From an uncultured Prolixibacteraceae bacterium (GTDB lineage Bacteria > Bacteroidota > Bacteroidia > Bacteroidales > Prolixibacteraceae), in assembly GCA_903834475.1 (NCBI GenBank), contig CAILJH010000187.1, positions 1 through 49,552 of the forward strand: a stretch of 49,552 nt of DNA, read 5' to 3'. Below are positions 15,164-23,922 of the stretch, one piece after another. Each line of letters begins with the position of its first letter. The first letter of the stretch is position 1. A program made the position numbers and the translations under genes. The notes beneath the pieces were generated by a model that was not told where the DNA came from, ran no database searches, and was given only the letters and a program-made list of their open reading frames with translations.

Positions 15164-18100
15164 ATGAAAAAAATTAAAAACACATTTGAAAAATTTCCCG
15201 AATGGGTAATAGAAAAATGGCAGAACATCGCCGATTTGCTGGCCGAAACGATTGGTATTCCGGCGGCTTTAATCATGAAGACAGAAAATGAATTTATGGA
15301 AGTTTTCATTTCAAGCCATTCCGAAAATAATCCATATCAAGTTGGCTCGAAGGAAAAACGGTATGGTCTGTATTGCGAAAACGTCATAAAAACTCAGAAT
15401 AAATTATCGGTTCCCAATGCAACCAAAGACAAAGTTTGGAACAAAAACCCGGATATAAAACTTGGCATGATTTCTTATCTGGGGTTTCCACTCAATTTTC
15501 CGGATAATCAACCTTTTGGTACACTTTGCATTCTGGATAATAAAGAAAGGCAGTTCACTTTACTGAATGAAAAACTAATCCAACAATTTAAGAATGTAAT
15601 CGAATTGGATTTGGCATTATTGCAATCATTTGAACTTAAAACAAGCGAGTTGGCTGCAAATGTCGTAAACGAAATCGCTAAACTCAAGCAGGTTGAGAAA
15701 ATATTGCAAGAAAACGATAAGCGAAATCTCCATTTGATAGGAAATCTTGAAGCAGGAATTGTTGTCCATGCTCCCGATACTTCTGTTATTATGAATAATT
15801 CCCGGGCATCTGAATTATTTGGGTTAAGCGATTTTCAGATGAAAGGCAAAGTTGCCAATGATCCGGCATGGAAATTTGTATTTGAAAATTACACTGCTGT
15901 ACCATACGATCAGTATCCCGTTAACAGAATTGTAAAGAGTAAAAAACCTTTTCGAAATCAAGTTTATGGAATTAATCAACCCGATAAAAGTGATATTGTT
16001 TGGTTAATGGTCAATGGTTTTCCGGAGTTGAATAGTAAGGGCAACATAACCGAAATAGTAATCAGTTTTATTGATATTACACAGCGTAAGCAAGCAGAGG
16101 ATAAGCATCGGCTTAAAAACTTTGTTTTCGATGCTTCCATTGCCGCAAATAGTATCGCCGACATGAACGGAATCATCACTGAGGCCAACGATTCATTCCT
16201 CCGGGTCTGGGGTTATCAGAGCAAGAATGAGGTCATTGGTAAGGAAATAGCATTTTTCATAGATGACCCTGATGCCGCGGAGACAATTATAACTGCACTC
16301 AATAATACCGGAGACTGGGAGGGGGATTACACAGCCAGAAAAAAGAACGGCTCAACATTTGTAGCTCATGGACTTGCAACTGTTGTAAAAGATGTCACTG
16401 GAAAAACAATAGCATACCAATCAGCAGTCGTCGACATTACCGATAGCAAGAAGAGTGAAGCCGAACTCGAGGAGAGCAGGGAGAAGTACAGGGGATTATC
16501 CGAAGCGGCATTTGAATCTATTTTCATTTCTGAAAAAGGCATTTGTATTGATCAAAATAAATCTGCTGAAAATATGTTTGGGTATACCTCAGAAGAGGCG
16601 ATTGGCAAATACGGTACCGAATGGATTGCTTCACAGGATAGGGAAATGGTGATGCAACATATGCTTGAAGGTCTTGAAGAACCCTATGAAGGAATGGCAT
16701 TAAAAAAAGATGGTACTACATTCCCATGCATTTTGCAGGGGAAGATGATGCATTATAAAGGAAGAACCGTGAGGGTTACTTCATTAACTGATAACACCCA
16801 TCGCAAGCAAGCAGAAGAAAACCTAAAGGAAAGTGAACTGAGGTATCGAAACTTGTTTGACCATGCGAACGAAGGACTCATCCTGTTAACCATGGATGGG
16901 AAAATAGCTGAACTCAACCAATCCTTTGCGCAAATGCATGGCTACACGGTAGATGAGATGAAGAACATGGATATTAAAGATCTGGATGTTCTCCGGGAAG
17001 CCACATTCGACAGTCGTGAAGAAATTATGCAACGCATATTAGCCGGCGAGGTTGTTCGTTTCGAGGTGGAACATTACCATAAAGACGGACACAGCTTTTT
17101 TATGAACGATACCGTAAGTTTAATAACCATTTCCGGCCAACAGTATTTTCTTGCATTCCATCAGGATATCACTGAGCATAAGCGGGCAGAAGAAGAACTG
17201 CGAAATAGCGAAAATAATTACAAAACACTTTTTAATGAAAACACGGATGGCATAACGATATTTAGCATTAGAGGGGATGAAGTGGCCCCTGTAATTGTAG
17301 ACATGAATGAAAATGCCGCTTCTATGCTGGGCTATTCTTGGGAGGAAATGATAAAAATGGATCCAGGCAAACTTGAGATCGATATCACGCGGGAAAAGAT
17401 GGAAAAGCGTGTTGAAGAGCTAAAAACCAAAGGTTTTTTAAATTATGAAACTACCCTTCAGCATAAAAACGGGAATAAAATCATTGTTGAAATAAAAACG
17501 CTGGTAATAAATTATGCGAATCAACCAGCTGTAATGAATATTGCAAGAGACATAACAAAGCGCAAAGAGATTGAACAGGAACTCATCACCGCGAAAGAAA
17601 ATGCCGAAGAAAGTGAAAAGAAATACCGGCAAATTTTTGACAATACATTCGATATTATGTCTATTTACGAAGTTACGGAAGATGGACGATTCAAAGTGAT
17701 TACGTTCAATCCAGCGGAAGAAAAACTAATTGGCAGTCTTGAAAACTATCAAAACAGATACATTGATGAATGCATTCCGCCTGAATTGTACAATGAATTC
17801 AAACCACACTATGATCGATGCATTCAAGAAGAAAAATTGATTGTATATGAGGAAGATATATCTTTTCAGGATATTCATAAAACTTTTTACACACAGCTGA
17901 TACCGCTTAAAAACAACGAAGGAAGAGTACACCGGATTATTGTTATTTCGCGCGATATAACGGATGTTAAACTTCTGAGTACTCAATTGACCCATCAAAA
18001 TGAAGAACTAAAATTGCTCAACATCGATTTAACCGTTTCCAAAGAAAAAGCCGAAGAAAGCGATAAGTTGAAAACTGCATTTCTCTCCAATATGGCGCAT

Positions 18101-19186
18101 GAAATAAGAACCCCAATGAACGGCATTTTAGGCTTTTCTGAATTACTGCAAGAGCCAGGACTTTCGGATGATCGGCAGCAAGAGTATCTCAAAATCATTG
18201 AGAAAAGCGGAAAACGAATGCTTAATATCATCGATGAGATTGTTGAAATTTCAAAAATAGAAGCTGGCGTAATGCCAATCGAAATTAAGGATACTGTTAT
18301 AAACGAGAAAATTGAATTCATTTATGAGCTTTTGAAGCCTGAAGCTGAAGCCAGGGGTTTGAAGCTTTCCGTTGGAAACACTTTGCCACAAAAAGCAGCA
18401 ACTATTAAATCGGACGGTCAGAAGATCTATTCCATTTTGAGCAACCTCGTGAAAAATGCCATTAAATACACCGATAAAGGTTCAGTAGAATTCGGTTATG
18501 ATGTTGTAGAGACAGGACACGGCTTGTCTCTGCAGTTTTATGTGAAAGATACCGGTATCGGGATTCCAAAAGACAGGCAGGAAGCCATATTTGAACGTTT
18601 TATTCAGGCTGACATTATCGATATACAAGCACGCCAGGGTGCAGGCCTGGGTTTAAGTATTGCAAAGGCCTATGTGGAACTGCTTGGTGGTAAAATTCGG
18701 GTAGAAAGCGAAGAAGGCATTGGCTCAACATTCTATTTCACATTACCTTATATTTTTGAAACTGAAAGAAAGAATGTTGATAAAACTGATTGGTCATCAG
18801 ATATAGCAAATAATATTTCGGAAAAATTGAAAATATTAATTGCCGAAGACGATAAAACATCGGAGTTGCTGTTAGGCATATCTGTTGAAAAGTTTAGCCA
18901 AGAAATATTAAAAGCAAGGACAGGAATTGAAGCCGTTGAAATTTGCCGCAATAACCCTGACATTGATTTAATCCTGATGGATATTCAAATGCCTGTTTTG
19001 GATGGGTATAAAGCAACCCATCAAATCCGCCAATTCAACAAGAATGTTGTCATTATAGCGCAAACATCATTTGGGCTATCGGGCGACAGGGAAAAGTCAA
19101 TTGCAGCAGGGTGCGACGATTATATTGCAAAACCAGTTAGAAGAGCCGATTTACTGGCATTGATTCAAAAGTATTTCATGAAATAA
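15164..19186 (+). CDS. Hybrid sensor histidine kinase: GAF, six PAS, HisKA, HATPase, receiver
   Basis: A 1340-residue, apparently soluble hybrid kinase; no signal peptide or membrane segment is seen. Order: GAF (about 15-150); six PAS/PAC units ending at the linker phrases near residues 307 (ITQRKQAED), 425, 544 (THRKQAEEN), 668 (ITEHKRAEEEL), 796 (ITKRKEIEQEL) and 931; HisKA with phospho-acceptor His979 (SNMAHEIRTPMNGILGF); HATPase (about 1080-1192, LVKNAIKYT, DTGIGIPKD, GAGLGLSIAKAY); and a C-terminal receiver (about 1223-1338) with phospho-acceptor Asp1273 (LILMDIQMPVLDG) and Lys in AKPVRRADL. It stands alone, with no adjacent regulator gene, so its partner is unknown. ATG at 15164 follows a long AT-rich leader. 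Confidence 0.93.
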   Translation: MKKIKNTFEKFPEWVIEKWQNIADLLAETIGIPAALIMKTENEFMEVFISSHSENNPYQVGSKEKRYGLYCENVIKTQNKLSVPNATKDKVWNKNPDIKLGMISYLGFPLNFPDNQPFGTLCILDNKERQFTLLNEKLIQQFKNVIELDLALLQSFELKTSELAANVVNEIAKLKQVEKILQENDKRNLHLIGNLEAGIVVHAPDTSVIMNNSRASELFGLSDFQMKGKVANDPAWKFVFENYTAVPYDQYPVNRIVKSKKPFRNQVYGINQPDKSDIVWLMVNGFPELNSKGNITEIVISFIDITQRKQAEDKHRLKNFVFDASIAANSIADMNGIITEANDSFLRVWGYQSKNEVIGKEIAFFIDDPDAAETIITALNNTGDWEGDYTARKKNGSTFVAHGLATVVKDVTGKTIAYQSAVVDITDSKKSEAELEESREKYRGLSEAAFESIFISEKGICIDQNKSAENMFGYTSEEAIGKYGTEWIASQDREMVMQHMLEGLEEPYEGMALKKDGTTFPCILQGKMMHYKGRTVRVTSLTDNTHRKQAEENLKESELRYRNLFDHANEGLILLTMDGKIAELNQSFAQMHGYTVDEMKNMDIKDLDVLREATFDSREEIMQRILAGEVVRFEVEHYHKDGHSFFMNDTVSLITISGQQYFLAFHQDITEHKRAEEELRNSENNYKTLFNENTDGITIFSIRGDEVAPVIVDMNENAASMLGYSWEEMIKMDPGKLEIDITREKMEKRVEELKTKGFLNYETTLQHKNGNKIIVEIKTLVINYANQPAVMNIARDITKRKEIEQELITAKENAEESEKKYRQIFDNTFDIMSIYEVTEDGRFKVITFNPAEEKLIGSLENYQNRYIDECIPPELYNEFKPHYDRCIQEEKLIVYEEDISFQDIHKTFYTQLIPLKNNEGRVHRIIVISRDITDVKLLSTQLTHQNEELKLLNIDLTVSKEKAEESDKLKTAFLSNMAHEIRTPMNGILGFSELLQEPGLSDDRQQEYLKIIEKSGKRMLNIIDEIVEISKIEAGVMPIEIKDTVINEKIEFIYELLKPEAEARGLKLSVGNTLPQKAATIKSDGQKIYSILSNLVKNAIKYTDKGSVEFGYDVVETGHGLSLQFYVKDTGIGIPKDRQEAIFERFIQADIIDIQARQGAGLGLSIAKAYVELLGGKIRVESEEGIGSTFYFTLPYIFETERKNVDKTDWSSDIANNISEKLKILIAEDDKTSELLLGISVEKFSQEILKARTGIEAVEICRNNPDIDLILMDIQMPVLDGYKATHQIRQFNKNVVIIAQTSFGLSGDREKSIAAGCDDYIAKPVRRADLLALIQKYFMK

Positions 19187-19316
19187 TGCGGTGTAAACTG
19201 ATAATTAAACAACAGAATAGTGCAGTCCTCCTGTGCATATTACTTTTTGACAAATTTTCTGTGGCTGAATAGTTGCATTGAAAGAAGCAATATACAATAG
19301 TAAAATTGAATCAAAA

Positions 19317-19691
19317 ATGAATCTTGACAAACCCAACACCATTGATGAATACATTTCTGCCTTTCCGAAGGAAACACAGGAACTTTTGGAGCAGGTTCGT
19401 GGCACTATCAGACAAGCTGCACCGGAAGCAGTGGAATGTATAAGTTATGGAATGCCTGCATTTAAATTTCACGGAATCCTGGTCTATTTTGCAGGATATC
19501 AAAATCATATTGGATTCTATCCAACCGGATCGGGCATTGTGGCATTTCAGAAAGAAATATCCGGGTTTAAAAACTCAAAGGGTACCGTTCAATTTCCTTT
19601 AAACAAACCGCTGCCATTCGATTTGATCAGCCAAATGGTGCTGTTCAGGGTAAAGGAAAATCTGCTCAAAGTCAACCCGAAAAAGAAATAA
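19317..19691 (+). CDS. DUF1801 (YdhG-like) family protein
   Basis: A 124-residue small cytosolic protein of the YdhG/DUF1801 family, whose fold resembles frataxin. Typical motifs: TIDEYISAFP near the start, IRQAAPEAVECISYGMPAF (about 30-48), FAGYQNHIGFYPT and a C-terminal LFRVKENL helix. I start at the ATG at 19317 because the family begins with this helix. The frame is open 13 codons further to a TTG at 19278, which adds unconserved residues. Function is unproven in the family; some members have been linked to iron handling. It lies alone between the hybrid kinase and a convergent metG. Confidence 0.88.
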   Translation: MNLDKPNTIDEYISAFPKETQELLEQVRGTIRQAAPEAVECISYGMPAFKFHGILVYFAGYQNHIGFYPTGSGIVAFQKEISGFKNSKGTVQFPLNKPLPFDLISQMVLFRVKENLLKVNPKKK

Positions 19692-19762
19692 CCCTTCCGT
19701 CGAGATCCCAAGATTGCTTGCCATTTGACATTCAAAGAAGGATTGAGCTCTTTGAAAATAAA

Positions 19763-19790
19763 AAACCGCTTTCCCGTAGAAAAGCGGTTT
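19763..19790 (+). terminator. Hairpin terminator after the DUF1801 gene
   Basis: A perfect 10-bp stem AAACCGCTTT (19763-19772) with AAAGCGGTTT (19781-19790) around an 8-base loop, 72 bases after the DUF1801 stop codon. The following bases are only partly T-rich, so strength is uncertain. A further small palindrome (CCCGAG...CTCGGG) lies just downstream, near 19822-19835. Confidence 0.6.
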
Positions 19791-19888
19791 CGATTTATAG
19801 AGAGTAAGCAACCGATCCGTCCCGAGTCCTCGGGATGGCACTGAGGCTTACGAAAACCGCACCAACAGTAGTTGGCAGGGTTATAACA

Positions 19889-19999
19889 GCCCCTCCTAAC
19901 CTCCCCAAAGGGGAGGAATTTGGGAATATCGTTGGATAAATTCACTACACATTCATAGAAGGAGTCCAATTCTCCCCCTTCGGGGGAGTTAGAGGGGCT
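19889..19999. repeat. Class B palindromic element downstream of metG
   Basis: About 111 bases bounded by AGCCCCTCCTAAC (left) and GTTAGAGGGGCT (right). Both ends have inner hairpins (CCTCCCCAAAGGGGAGG; TCCCCCTTCGGGGGA) and the centre of about 55 bases is AT-rich. It has the same plan as the element at 12510-12633. It occupies the gap between DUF1801 and metG and ends 4 bases before the metG stop codon, so it may act as the metG terminator. Confidence 0.7.
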
Positions 20000-20003
20000 T
20001 CTT

Positions 20004-22037
20004 TTATTTGATCTCCGACCCGTTTTTAACCTGCGAAACCGGCGACACAAACTTCAGGGAACCATCGGCATCCTGCGCCATCAGAATCATTCCCTGAGAT
20101 TGGATTCCTTTCAGTTCCTTGGGTTCGAGGTTCACCAAAATGCTCACCTGCCGACCAATCACTTCTTCCGGACTGTAATATTCGGCAATACCCGAAACCA
20201 CGGTTCGCTTGTCGATTCCGGTGTCGATGGTCAGCTTCAATAATTTTTTAGTTTTTGGAACACGCTCGGCTTCCAGAATGGTTCCGGTTCGGATATCCAT
20301 TTTGTTGAAATCGTCGAATGTGCAGTTTTCTTTGGCCTGTGAAACCTGGGCATTGGCCACTTCATTGGCTTTTTTGGTAGCCAGCAGTTTATTCACCTGA
20401 AATTCGATCACCTCATCTTCAATCTTCTCGAACAGCAATTCAGGAGTATTGGTTTGATGACCTGCCAAAAGCAAATCTGTCCGTCCGAGATTGCTCCAGT
20501 TCAGTTCGTCCATGTTCAGCCAACCGCGTAACTTATCTATACTGAATGGCAGAAAGGGCGCAAAGATGATGGTCAGGTTGGCGGTAATCTGCAAACAGAC
20601 GTTCATAATGGTTTCCACGCGAATAGGATCAGTTTTTACCGTTTTCCATGGTTCAGCATCCGCGAGGTATTTATTGCCCAGACGGGCCAGATCCATGGCA
20701 TATTTGAGTGCCTCGCGGAAACGGTATTGCGAAATACTTTTTTCAACTTCAGCCTTGATCACTGAAATCTCAGCCAAAGCAAGTTGGTCGGTTTCAGCAA
20801 GAACTCCGGAAGCCGGAACTTTTCCATCGTAATATTTTTGGGTCAGAACCAATGCGCGGTTCACAAAATTGCCCAGCACGGCAACCAGTTCGTTGTTATT
20901 GCGGGCCTGAAAATCTTTCCAGGTAAAATCATTGTCTTTTGTTTCAGGAGCATTGGCGGTGAGCACATATTTCAGTACATCTTCCTTTCCCGGAAATTCT
21001 TCGAGGTATTCGTGCAGCCACACGGCCCAGTTGCGCGAAGTGGAGATTTTGTCACCTTCCAGATTCAGGAACTCATTGGCCGGAACATTTTCAGGTAAAA
21101 TATACGAACCTTCAGCCTTCAGTATGATCGGGAAAATGATACAATGAAAGACGATGTTGTCTTTTCCGATGAAATGCACCAGTTTGGTTTCCGGATCTTT
21201 CCACCATTTCTCCCAGTCCGCAGACCATTCTTTGGTTGCCGAAATATATCCGATCGGTGCATCGAACCAAACGTACAGCACTTTTCCGTCGGCTCCTTCC
21301 ACCGGAACCGGGATGCCCCAATCGAGGTCGCGGGTTACGGCACGAGGCTGTAAACCACCATCGATCCACGATTTGCACTGGCCATAAACATTCGACTTCC
21401 ATTCCTTGTGTCCTTCCAAAAGCCATTCTTTCAACCAGGGTTCGTATTGGTCAAGCGGTAAAAACCAATGTTTGGTTTCTTTCAGTTCCGGAACATTTCC
21501 GCTGATCATCGATTTCGGGTTGATTAGTTCGTTCGGACTGAGGGCACTTCCGCAACTTTCGCATTGGTCGCCATATGCTTTTTCGAATCCGCATTTCGGA
21601 CAAGTTCCGGTAATGTACCGGTCGGCCAGAAATTGCTTGTTTTCGGCATCGTAATATTGTTCGGATGTTTTTTCAATGAATTTGCCCTCCTGATAAAGTT
21701 TCAGGAAAATGTCGGAAGCTGTTTGATAATGAATCGGATCGCTTGTTCGAGCGTAGATGTCGAACGAAATGCCGAAACGCCGGAATGAATCTTTGATCAT
21801 GCCGTGGTATTTGTCCACGATATCCTGAGGTGTAACTCCTTCATTTTTAGCTTTCAGTGTGATTGGCACACCATGCTCGTCGGAACCACCGATAAAAGCC
21901 ACTTCCTGGCCATTCATGCGCAGGTAACGGGCATAAATATCGGCCGGAACATACACGCCGGCCAGGTGGCCAATGTGAACCGGACCGTTGGCATATGGCA
22001 AAGCCGAAGTAATGAGGGTACGTTTAAAGTCAGTCAT
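20004..22037 (-). CDS. metG: Methionyl-tRNA synthetase with C-terminal tRNA-binding domain
   Basis: A 677-residue class I synthetase charging tRNA-Met. HIGH motif at 21-24 (PVHIGHLAG). A zinc knuckle near 145-162 ([17 protein letters not shown]) indicates the MetG1 type with four cysteines. The KMSKS loop is KISTS at 330-334. An anticodon-binding helical domain follows. The last ~105 residues form an EMAPII/Trbp111-like OB fold ([18 protein letters not shown]) that binds tRNA and mediates dimerisation. I use the ATG at 22037 ([19 protein letters not shown]); the frame extends nine codons to a TTG with no conserved residues. The 3' end lies against a palindromic repeat. Confidence 0.97.
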   Translation of the reverse strand: MTDFKRTLITSALPYANGPVHIGHLAGVYVPADIYARYLRMNGQEVAFIGGSDEHGVPITLKAKNEGVTPQDIVDKYHGMIKDSFRRFGISFDIYARTSDPIHYQTASDIFLKLYQEGKFIEKTSEQYYDAENKQFLADRYITGTCPKCGFEKAYGDQCESCGSALSPNELINPKSMISGNVPELKETKHWFLPLDQYEPWLKEWLLEGHKEWKSNVYGQCKSWIDGGLQPRAVTRDLDWGIPVPVEGADGKVLYVWFDAPIGYISATKEWSADWEKWWKDPETKLVHFIGKDNIVFHCIIFPIILKAEGSYILPENVPANEFLNLEGDKISTSRNWAVWLHEYLEEFPGKEDVLKYVLTANAPETKDNDFTWKDFQARNNNELVAVLGNFVNRALVLTQKYYDGKVPASGVLAETDQLALAEISVIKAEVEKSISQYRFREALKYAMDLARLGNKYLADAEPWKTVKTDPIRVETIMNVCLQITANLTIIFAPFLPFSIDKLRGWLNMDELNWSNLGRTDLLLAGHQTNTPELLFEKIEDEVIEFQVNKLLATKKANEVANAQVSQAKENCTFDDFNKMDIRTGTILEAERVPKTKKLLKLTIDTGIDKRTVVSGIAEYYSPEEVIGRQVSILVNLEPKELKGIQSQGMILMAQDADGSLKFVSPVSQVKNGSEIK

Positions 22038-22086
22038 TGAAATTGATTTTATTGAGGGTGACAAAGATAGTTGATTTTTTGGGATG

Positions 22087-22115
22087 ACCTGTCAGGTTTT
22101 CGAAACCTGACAGGT
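22087..22115. repeat. Class A palindrome, copy 1 (downstream of the RAYT gene)
   Basis: Thirteen-base arms ACCTGTCAGGTTT (22087-22099) and AAACCTGACAGGT (22103-22115) around a 3-base loop. Related to the copies at 22477-22515, 22827-22859 and 36917-36947. It lies 10 bases past the stop codon of the transposase gene. Confidence 0.9.
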
Positions 22116-22124
22116 AAGAATTTG

Positions 22125-22736
22125 CTAAGATAATAACCAATGTTCAATTCGTTCTATATCGATTTTTTGATCATGCATGTATTTGAAGTTTGCTTCATCA
22201 TCGAACCAGCCAATAACCGAATCGCGGTGAAGTTTGGTTGGTTTTATCGAAATACAAGAAAGATAGCTACTCCAGGGATACTCCATCGGATGATAACAAA
22301 AACCATGGTGGACAGGATTATTGTGTATATAGAGAATAACTTGCTTCAAATATTCATCATGAGTGATTAACTTTCTTTTGAACTGTCGTTCAAATAGGGC
22401 TCCATGACGGTTGAATCGTTTATTAATTGCTTTTGTGTAAGCATTAAACAAATTGGAAAAATATTGATGAGGAGGTTTTAGACCTGACAGGTTTTCAAAA
22501 CCTGTCAGGTCTAAAGGTACATCAATCTCATTTTCTTCTTTCAGCCTCACTAAAAAATGAAAGTGGTTGGGCATGAGAACCCATGCAAATGTGTCGGCAA
22601 TTGGAGAAATGTATTGATCAAAAAGACCAAGAAAATATTCATAGTTTTCGATATCTATAAACAAATTACAGCTATCAATTCCACGATTGAAAATATGGTA
22701 ATAGTTGCCAAATAGCAACGGTTCAGTATTTTGCAT
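22125..22736 (-). mobile_element. REP-associated tyrosine transposase (RAYT, Y1/HUH family)
   Basis: A coding region for 203 residues of a Y1 HUH single-strand transposase (IS200/IS605 relative, TnpA_REP). The metal-binding HFH is in WVLMPNHFHFLVRLKEE (His58, His60). The catalytic Tyr is most likely Tyr100 in SNLFNAYTKAINKRFNR, and ALFERQFKRKLI and YIHNNPVHHG are typical of RAYTs. There are no terminal repeats of a conventional IS. Instead, copies of one palindrome lie on both sides (22087-22115, 22827-22859), as expected of a domesticated RAYT with its REP elements. Remarkably a third, perfect copy lies inside the gene and is translated as residues 74-87, between the HUH motif and the catalytic Tyr. 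The frame is intact. Confidence 0.92.
22477..22515. repeat. Class A palindrome, copy 2, inside the RAYT coding sequence
   Basis: A perfect palindrome with 19-base arms (22477-22495 and 22497-22515) and a single-base loop; the core is GACCTGACAGGTTTT with its complement. It is the longest copy in the window. It lies in frame and is read as DLTGFENLSGL plus flanking residues in the transposase. At 39 bp including the central base it is a multiple of three, so the frame is kept. Confidence 0.93.
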
Positions 22737-22826
22737 GGAATAATCATTTTGTGATTACAAGTTACAACTTTTCAGTCGTAATTTTCATATTCTTGTATTT
22801 CAATTGCCAAATCTGACGCGTAGAAT

Positions 22827-22859
22827 AGACCTGACAGGTTTTAGAAACCTGTCAGGTCT
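22827..22859. repeat. Class A palindrome, copy 3 (upstream of the RAYT gene)
   Basis: Fifteen-base arms AGACCTGACAGGTTT (22827-22841) and AAACCTGTCAGGTCT (22845-22859) around TAG. It lies about 90 bases before the RAYT start codon and 46 bases before the membrane-protein gene on the other strand. With copy 1 it brackets the transposase. Confidence 0.9.
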
Positions 22860-22904
22860 GAATAAAATAGTGTATTTTTATTGGACTAACTTTCAAATAA
22901 ACCT

Positions 22905-23636
22905 ATGAAACCAGAAATCCCTAAAGTTGAAAACCGGCAAGCACAGGCTGCCAGAAATTCGCTGATCGTCGCTGCTTTTTCCGCTGTATTGGTGGTTCTT
23001 CCTTTTTACGAGGGAAATCCGCTGAGCGATATTTGGGGAATTGCCTTCATTGCTTTGTGCTCGTTCTTTACCAGTCTGATCGTTGCACTCATGTTTCAGA
23101 AACGTTCGAAAAAGATGAAAAGTCTTCTGAACCAATCCATGCTTTTGGCAGCATGGGATATGGATAAGCAGATGAAGGACATTTACGTCAAGGAGTTTCG
23201 CCGTGAAATTTATTCCAGAAGCAAAATGCTTTTGTGGGTCATCACTGGTTTTTTTGTGTTTTTTACCGTGATTTTCCTATTTATCGTCAAAGACGACTGG
23301 CCTCTTTTCCTTGGCATCATGGGTTCTTGTTATCTGGTGATTTTTATTGCCGCAATATCGGCTCCGCCTTATTACACTTCACGCAATAAAAGTGGCGATG
23401 GTCATGTGCTCATTGGTTCAAAATACATCTACATCAACGGCTATTTTCACAACTGGGATTTCCCATTGTCAGGGCTGAGCAGAATTGAACCAATCAGCAA
23501 GCCATTCCGTGGAATTGAACTCGTATATTATTTTACAGTTCGCCGGAATGTCCAAACTCAGGAAATCAGGATTCCGACTCCGGAATTCCTTGATTCAGAA
23601 AAACTTATTGTACAGATACAGGCAGAAAATACCTGA
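22905..23636 (+). CDS. Hypothetical four-helix membrane protein
   Basis: A 243-residue protein I do not recognise. Two hydrophobic segments lie at about 19-35 and 43-63, then a charged stretch of about 45 residues (QKRSKKMKSLL through REIYSRSK), two more membrane segments at about 107-125 and 131-149, and a soluble C-terminal domain of about 90 residues (HVLIGSKYIYINGYFHNWDFPLSGLSRIEPI) resembling a PH-like/YcxB-type strand-rich fold. No catalytic motif is evident. It starts with ATG at 22905, just after the RAYT palindrome cluster, and is followed by the trp leader region on the same strand. Confidence 0.75.
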   Translation: MKPEIPKVENRQAQAARNSLIVAAFSAVLVVLPFYEGNPLSDIWGIAFIALCSFFTSLIVALMFQKRSKKMKSLLNQSMLLAAWDMDKQMKDIYVKEFRREIYSRSKMLLWVITGFFVFFTVIFLFIVKDDWPLFLGIMGSCYLVIFIAAISAPPYYTSRNKSGDGHVLIGSKYIYINGYFHNWDFPLSGLSRIEPISKPFRGIELVYYFTVRRNVQTQEIRIPTPEFLDSEKLIVQIQAENT

Positions 23637-23682
23637 TTGCAATCAAAAATCCGTGAAAACTTTCAATTTATTTGTTCTGTTC

Positions 23683-23712
23683 TTGAATACCTGAAAAATA
23701 TCATTAGTTTTA
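23683..23712 (+). promoter_or_regulatory. Putative promoter of the trpB leader
   Basis: TTG (23683-23685), a 19-base spacer, then TAGTTTTA (23705-23712), one mismatch from the Bacteroidota TAnnTTTG -7 box. Spacing fits the known TTG-N19-TAnnTTTG pattern. It is 19 bases before the leader ATG at 23732 and lies after the stop codon of the membrane-protein gene. Confidence 0.45.
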
Positions 23713-23731
23713 CTCGCTTTTTAAGAAAGAT

Positions 23732-23821
23732 ATGTACAAATCACCACTATACGGAAAAGAATGGAGCTGGCGTAACATTAAAATGGAAACGCGAGAACTT
23801 CATATGGATTTGCGGCCTTAG
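23732..23821 (+). CDS. Putative Trp leader peptide of the trpB attenuator
   Basis: A 29-codon ORF (ATG to TAG) with two Trp codons at positions 11 and 13 (KEWSWR), rare for so short a peptide. Its stop lies within a small hairpin (CGGCC 23813-23817 with GGCCG 23823-23827), followed directly by a strong terminator and then by trpB2. By position it resembles a trp attenuator leader. It is less clear-cut than the tyrA leader because 16 codons follow the last Trp before the stop. Conservation in relatives would decide. Confidence 0.55.
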   Translation: MYKSPLYGKEWSWRNIKMETRELHMDLRP

Positions 23822-23828
23822 TGGCCGG

Positions 23829-23868
23829 AAAAGGGATTTACTGCATTTATGCAGCAAGTCCCTTTTTT
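23829..23868 (+). terminator. Attenuator terminator upstream of trpB2
   Basis: A 17-bp stem with one mismatch and one G-T pair: AAAAGGGATTT...CTGCA (23829-23845) pairs with TGCAG...AAGTCCCTTTT (23850-23866), loop TTTA, T run 23863-23868. It lies 54 bases before the trpB2 start on the same strand. Together with the Trp-codon ORF it likely controls read-through into trpB2. Confidence 0.85.
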
Positions 23869-23922
23869 GTTGCATAAATCAGAAATCGAATTAAACGAAT
23901 CAATAATCAAAAACCCAACATC

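Noticed and set aside
22038..22064. Nine-residue N-terminal extension of MetG from TTG
   Set aside because: ATG at 22037 gives the canonical start and the extension is not conserved in type.
23637..23894. 85-codon open frame across the trpB leader region
   Set aside because: It runs through both hairpins and the terminator, has an unnatural composition and competes with a better leader frame.
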